Source: Rufibacter sp. DG15C
GTDB lineage: Bacteria; Bacteroidota; Bacteroidia; Cytophagales; Hymenobacteraceae
Assembly: GCF_001577755.1 (NCBI RefSeq)
Contig: NZ_CP010776.1
Location: forward strand, 4,030,001-4,094,000
Length of the DNA: 64,000 nucleotides
Reading direction: 5' to 3'
Part shown: one piece after another, positions 60,482-64,000 of the stretch
How the letters are laid out: each line of letters starts with the position of its first letter
How positions within the stretch are numbered: the first letter of the stretch is position 1
Translations under genes and position numbers: made by a program
The notes under the pieces: model-generated
Database searches by the model: none
What the model saw: only the letters and a program-made list of their open reading frames with translations
Told to the model about the DNA's origin: nothing

Positions 60482-61678
60482 ATGAATATACACGAGTACC
60501 AGGCGAAAGACATTCTGAAGCGCTACGGCGTTAGAATTCAGGAAGGCATCGTGGCGGAGACCCCTGAAGAGGCGGTAGCGGCTGCTAAGCGTTTAACCGA
60601 GGAAACCGGCACTGGCTGGCATGTAATCAAAGCCCAGATTCATGCGGGCGGTCGTGGCAAAGGCGGCGGGGTGAAACTTGCCAAAAACCTGGAGCAGGTG
60701 AAAGAGATTGCCGGCCAAATCTTAGGCATGCAATTAATCACGCACCAAACCGGTCCAGAAGGAAAGAAAGTACACAAGGTATTGGTAGCCCAGGACGTAT
60801 ACTACCCTGGTGACTCTGAGCCGAAAGAATATTACGTGTCTATCTTGTTAGACCGTGCCAAAGGCCAGAACGTGATCATGGCGTCTACTGAAGGCGGCAT
60901 GGACATTGAAGAAGTAGCGGAGCATACGCCAGAGAAAATCTTCAAGGAGTGGATTGACCCTGCGGTTGGTCTTCGTCCGTTCCAGGCTAACAAAATTGCG
61001 TTTGCGTTCGGGTTGCAAGGCGAGGCGTTCAAAGAATTCACAAAGTTCTTGACCAGCCTGTACAATGCCTACCTAGACACAGACGCTTCTATGTTTGAAA
61101 TCAACCCAGTGTTGAAGACCTCAGACAACAAGATCTTAGCCGTTGACGGTAAAGTAGACTTAGACGACAACGCCTTGTTCCGTCATAAAGACCTTGCTGA
61201 CCTACGCGACATCTTAGAAGAAGATCCTTTGGAAGTAGAAGCTAGCAAAAGCAACCTAAACTATGTGAAGTTGGACGGTAACGTAGGCTGCATGGTGAAC
61301 GGTGCAGGTTTGGCAATGGCTACTATGGACATCATCAAGCTTTCTGGTGGTGAGCCGGCTAACTTCCTGGACGTAGGGGGTGGGGCCAACGCGCAGACCG
61401 TAGAAGCCGGTTTCCGTTTGATCTTGCAAGACCCTAACGTGAAGGCCATCTTGATCAACATCTTCGGTGGTATTGTTCGTTGCGACCGTGTGGCGAATGG
61501 TGTAGTTGAGGCCTACAAAAACATTGGTACGATCAACGTTCCTATCATTGTTCGTTTGCAAGGAACCAACGCCGAGGAAGGTGCTCGTATCATTGACGAG
61601 TCTGGCTTGAAAGTATACTCTGCCGTATTGTTGAAAGACGCAGCTTTGAAAGTGAAAGAAGTATTGGCTACTGTCTAA
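60482..61678 (+). CDS. sucC: Succinate--CoA ligase (ADP-forming) subunit beta
   Basis: 398 residues, the usual length. N-terminal ATP-grasp: [35 protein letters not shown] near 50-68, and FEINPVLKT near 205. C-terminal flavodoxin-like part: [18 protein letters not shown] near 296 and [18 protein letters not shown] near 325. Makes succinate and ATP from succinyl-CoA in the TCA cycle. The alpha subunit (sucD) is not next to it. Strongly codon-biased, as expected of a highly expressed core gene. Confidence 0.98.
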   Translation: MNIHEYQAKDILKRYGVRIQEGIVAETPEEAVAAAKRLTEETGTGWHVIKAQIHAGGRGKGGGVKLAKNLEQVKEIAGQILGMQLITHQTGPEGKKVHKVLVAQDVYYPGDSEPKEYYVSILLDRAKGQNVIMASTEGGMDIEEVAEHTPEKIFKEWIDPAVGLRPFQANKIAFAFGLQGEAFKEFTKFLTSLYNAYLDTDASMFEINPVLKTSDNKILAVDGKVDLDDNALFRHKDLADLRDILEEDPLEVEASKSNLNYVKLDGNVGCMVNGAGLAMATMDIIKLSGGEPANFLDVGGGANAQTVEAGFRLILQDPNVKAILINIFGGIVRCDRVANGVVEAYKNIGTINVPIIVRLQGTNAEEGARIIDESGLKVYSAVLLKDAALKVKEVLATV

Positions 61679-61701
61679 TATTTGTTCATCATTGCAATAA
61701 C

Positions 61702-61737
61702 AAAAAAGGCTTTCTGGCAACAGGAAGCCTTTTTTTT
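61702..61737 (+). terminator. Intrinsic terminator after sucC
   Basis: AAAAAGGCTT.CTG / CAG.AAGCCTTTTT stem then TTT. Confidence 0.9.
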
Positions 61738-61801
61738 ATGTTAGCCAAGCAACCATCTTGCTTTAAATATAATCTATGTAAAAAACGTAAAACCTATCCC
61801 T

Positions 61802-62635
61802 ATGAAAACCCTTCTCACTTTCTGTTTAGCTTCTATCTTAACCGTTGGCTTCTCAGTTGAGGTACAAGCGCAGGACCCAATGCCTAAAATGGAAATTCTC
61901 ACCTTTGACCGCGCCCCGCAGTTGAACTCCGTGTACCAGCGCAGCACCCCAGACAATGCCTACTTGTCCCGTCTGCGTACCACGTATCAATTAGAAAAAG
62001 TAGTGGCCGGAAAGAAAACTAATTTTGAAAAGGTTAAAGCCGTTTGTGGCTGGGTGAGACAACGCTGGGAGCACAACGGTGACAACACGCCTCTTAAAAA
62101 CGATCCAATCTCCATTCTGGAGGAAGCCGCCACTGGCAAAAGCTTTAGATGCGTAGAGTATGGCATTGTGGTGAGCGGTGCGTTAAACGCCTTAGGCATA
62201 CCTGCCAGAACCTTGGCATTGAAGATGGAGCACGCAGACACCATCTCTTATGGCGCCGGGCATGTTGTGGCCGAGGCTTACTTGAAAGACCTGAAAAAGT
62301 GGGTAATGGTAGACGGTCAGTTTGATGTGATCCCTATGCTCAAAAACACACCCTTGAACGCCGTAGAACTGCAGCAAGCCTTGTCTGCCGGTGCACCAGA
62401 CTTAAAGGTGGTTTCCTTCTCTGGCACCAAAGCCGCCGATTATTTTCCGTGGGTGGCGCCTTACCTCTTCTATTTTAATACGGTGCTAGACAACCGCTAT
62501 GGCGTGGACCGCGTGTTAGGCAGCATCATGCTTGTACCCAAAGGCTATAAGAACCTGCCTGCCTTCCAGAAGAACCCCATCCAGAATATGGTGTACACCC
62601 ACTCTTTGGCAGATTTTTACCCCGAGGTGAAATAG
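61802..62635 (+). CDS. Secreted transglutaminase-like protein
   Basis: 277 residues with a signal peptide (to about 24, VEVQAQ). Triad: Cys in SFRCVEYGIVVSG near 120, His in GAGHVVAEAYL near 157, Asp in WVMVDGQFD near 172. Transglutaminase-like proteins of this kind may act as peptidases or cross-linkers. Substrate unknown. Separate transcription unit after sucC. Confidence 0.85.
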   Translation: MKTLLTFCLASILTVGFSVEVQAQDPMPKMEILTFDRAPQLNSVYQRSTPDNAYLSRLRTTYQLEKVVAGKKTNFEKVKAVCGWVRQRWEHNGDNTPLKNDPISILEEAATGKSFRCVEYGIVVSGALNALGIPARTLALKMEHADTISYGAGHVVAEAYLKDLKKWVMVDGQFDVIPMLKNTPLNAVELQQALSAGAPDLKVVSFSGTKAADYFPWVAPYLFYFNTVLDNRYGVDRVLGSIMLVPKGYKNLPAFQKNPIQNMVYTHSLADFYPEVK

Positions 62636-62694
62636 CCAAGTCCGCTTGGTGCCGTGCCTCGTACGTAATAGATATGTAATCAACTCTATACGGC

Positions 62695-63300
62695 ATGAAA
62701 GCAACCATCTTACTTGGCACCTTAAAGAAAACCGGCCTTTCTAATACTGAGGTTTTGTGCGAGTTTTTCCAGCAACACCTAGAGGCGCAAAAAATAGAAT
62801 GCTCCATCATTAAACTGGTGGAGCATTCTATTTTACCAGGCACCTATAATGACATGGGCGCAGGCGATGACTGGCCCAAGATACTGGAACAACTCCTCGC
62901 CTCAGACATGATTTTATTCGCCTCCCCTATCTGGTGGAACAACCATTCCTCAGAGATACAACGCATTATTGAGCGACTGGATGAACTCCACGATGAGATT
63001 ATGGCCGGCAAAGAGTCTAGACTGGCTGGAAAGGTGGGCGGCGTATTGGTGACCGGAGACTCTGACGGGGCTCAAACCATCATCGCCAACGTAGGTAATT
63101 TCTTCAATGCCATAGGCCTCACGTTTCCGCCGTTCGCTTCTTTGACCGTTCTCTGGGACAAACAAGCCAAGGGCCAAAAACCCACCAAGCAAGAACTACT
63201 AGCCAAGTACGAAAAAGACTACAAAGCCACCGCTCAGAAAATGGTCCAACAACTCATCAGCTTCTCAAAAGTAAAGCCTGCAACATCGGCTAAAAAATAG
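62695..63300 (+). CDS. Flavodoxin-fold NAD(P)H/FMN reductase-like protein
   Basis: 201 residues. LLGTLKKTGLSNTEVL near 5-20 is the flavin phosphate loop region, and LFASPIWWNNHSSEIQRIIERLD near 75-98 is the typical FMN-site segment (S-P-I-W-W). Fold call is firm, reaction not. Starts 60 bp after the transglutaminase stop. Confidence 0.8.
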   Translation: MKATILLGTLKKTGLSNTEVLCEFFQQHLEAQKIECSIIKLVEHSILPGTYNDMGAGDDWPKILEQLLASDMILFASPIWWNNHSSEIQRIIERLDELHDEIMAGKESRLAGKVGGVLVTGDSDGAQTIIANVGNFFNAIGLTFPPFASLTVLWDKQAKGQKPTKQELLAKYEKDYKATAQKMVQQLISFSKVKPATSAKK

Positions 63301-63409
63301 GCGAGAAAAATGTCCTTCTATGAGGAGAATTAGGATTATACTGTAGATGAAGCTTTGCCAAGCTATCTCATGGGATTGTCTTTTTCCGAAGCGATGGATC
63401 AGCATATAC

Positions 63410-63445
63410 AAAAAACGGGAGCCTGTGACTAGGCTCCCGTTTTTT
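63410..63445. terminator. Bidirectional terminator
   Basis: AAAAAACGGGAGCCT / AGGCTCCCGTTTTTT between convergent genes ending at 63300 and 63483. Confidence 0.93.
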
Positions 63446-63449
63446 GCTT

Positions 63450-63480
63450 CATTTGGCCAAAACAGGCCAAAAACGAAATG
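63450..63480. repeat. Dispersed palindromic repeat, shortened
   Basis: CATTT-GGCC and GGCCAAAAACGAAATG; the left arm lost the CGTTTTT part. 3 bp from the ohr stop. Confidence 0.65.
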
Positions 63481-63482
63481 TT

Positions 63483-63902
63483 TTAATCTAGCACATTTAG
63501 CTGCACGTCAATATTCCCACGCGTCCCCACAGAATAAGGGCAGACCTCATGCGCCAGTTCTACCAATTCCTGGGCTTTATCTTTTTCTACGCCGTCAACT
63601 TTTACGTCTAGCTGCACCGCCAACCCATAACGCCCGTCGTCAAATTGGTCCAGGCCCACATGCGCAGTCACTGTAGATTTCTCATCCAGTCTTATGTGCT
63701 GCTTGCTGGCCATTAACTGCAGGGCGCTCTGGAAACAGGCCGCATAACCTGCCGCAAACAACTGCTCTGGGTTGGTGGCCCCTCCTTTGCCACCCAATCC
63801 CTCAGGAATCCGGATGGGCATGTCAATGATGCCGTCAGAAGATGTTACTTGGCCGCTTCGGCCGCCGGTAGCGGTTACTTCCGCTGTATACAATCTTTTC
63901 AT
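63483..63902 (-). CDS. ohr: Ohr/OsmC-family organic hydroperoxide reductase
   Basis: 139 residues. Starts KRLYTAEVTATGGRSGQV; peroxidatic cysteine in AAGYAACFQSAL near 56 and resolving cysteine in HEVCPYSVGTRGN near 121. Reduces organic peroxides with lipoyl/thiol donors. The ohr type rather than OsmC is indicated by PEQLFAAGYAACF and VCPYS. No OhrR neighbour in view. Confidence 0.95.
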   Translation of the reverse strand: MKRLYTAEVTATGGRSGQVTSSDGIIDMPIRIPEGLGGKGGATNPEQLFAAGYAACFQSALQLMASKQHIRLDEKSTVTAHVGLDQFDDGRYGLAVQLDVKVDGVEKDKAQELVELAHEVCPYSVGTRGNIDVQLNVLD

Positions 63903-63979
63903 AGTGTTAGGTTAAGGTAAGCCAATGTCTTATTTAAACTGCTTTGCGTCCGAAATGTTGAAAGAAAAACTTGGACCGC

Positions 63980-64000
63980 CCGTTTTTGGCCCCATTTGAC
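63980..64000. repeat. Dispersed palindromic repeat, cut by the window edge
   Basis: CCGTTTTTGGCC left arm is visible at 63980-63991; the rest lies outside or is decayed. Confidence 0.5.

Overview
The window looks like chromosome from an aerobic, particle-degrading Bacteroidota of the Cytophagales, most likely Hymenobacteraceae (Rufibacter- or Nibribacter-like). This placement is inferred from four things: several secreted proteins with C-terminal type IX secretion (T9SS) sorting domains, lipoproteins with Bacteroidota-type lipoboxes, TAnnTTTG-type -7 promoter elements, and a clade II nos operon. No 16S gene is present to confirm it.

Layout. 0-14 kb is a nitrogen-oxide block on the minus strand. 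A c-type cytochrome, clade II NosZ, a conserved membrane protein, NosL, NosD, NosF and NosY are followed by an orphan heme-copper-oxidase-like membrane protein and the iron-sulfur repair protein RIC. A hemerythrin / double-DUF2249 / second oxidase-like protein / MIP18-like / Rrf2 operon closes the block. The nos and ric upstream regions each carry the inverted repeat TGAC-N4-GTCA exactly 55 bp from a TAnnTTTG-like element, suggesting one Crp/FNR-type regulator. 15-20 kb holds a lyase-like lipoprotein and a secreted galactose-binding/beta-propeller protein. 20-31 kb looks acquired: it lies between two 46/50-identical copies of a tRNA-linked terminator, contains gene remnants (PhyH, a NUC1-type nuclease and others), and carries GC-richer surface and T9SS genes. 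31-39 kb returns to ordinary genes: HAD phosphatase, M50 protease, rhodanese, T9SS protein, PASTA protein and a tandem-fused D-Ala-D-Ala ligase. 39-41.3 kb has small genes (two acetyltransferases and an amber-interrupted lipoprotein) separated by attC-like inverted repeats. 42-51 kb is mixed: AraC regulator, a broken and a catalytically dead serine hydrolase, an ankyrin protein, a DUF2975/HTH pair and an alpha/beta hydrolase. 51.8-64 kb has a multidomain lyase-like secreted protein, then housekeeping genes (pgk, recQ, lolD-like, sucC) and a transglutaminase-like protein, flavodoxin-fold reductase and Ohr.

Scattered through the core parts, mostly just 3' of genes, is a palindromic repeat family with core CCGTTTTTGGCCTG and its complement, including a perfect 60-bp palindrome at 59395-59454. 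Four intergenic spots carry degenerate heptamer tandem repeats. No CRISPR array, integrase, transposase or rRNA was seen. The likely coherent story is a nitrous-oxide-respiring, NO-protected bacterium with accessory polysaccharide and surface genes added by recombination.
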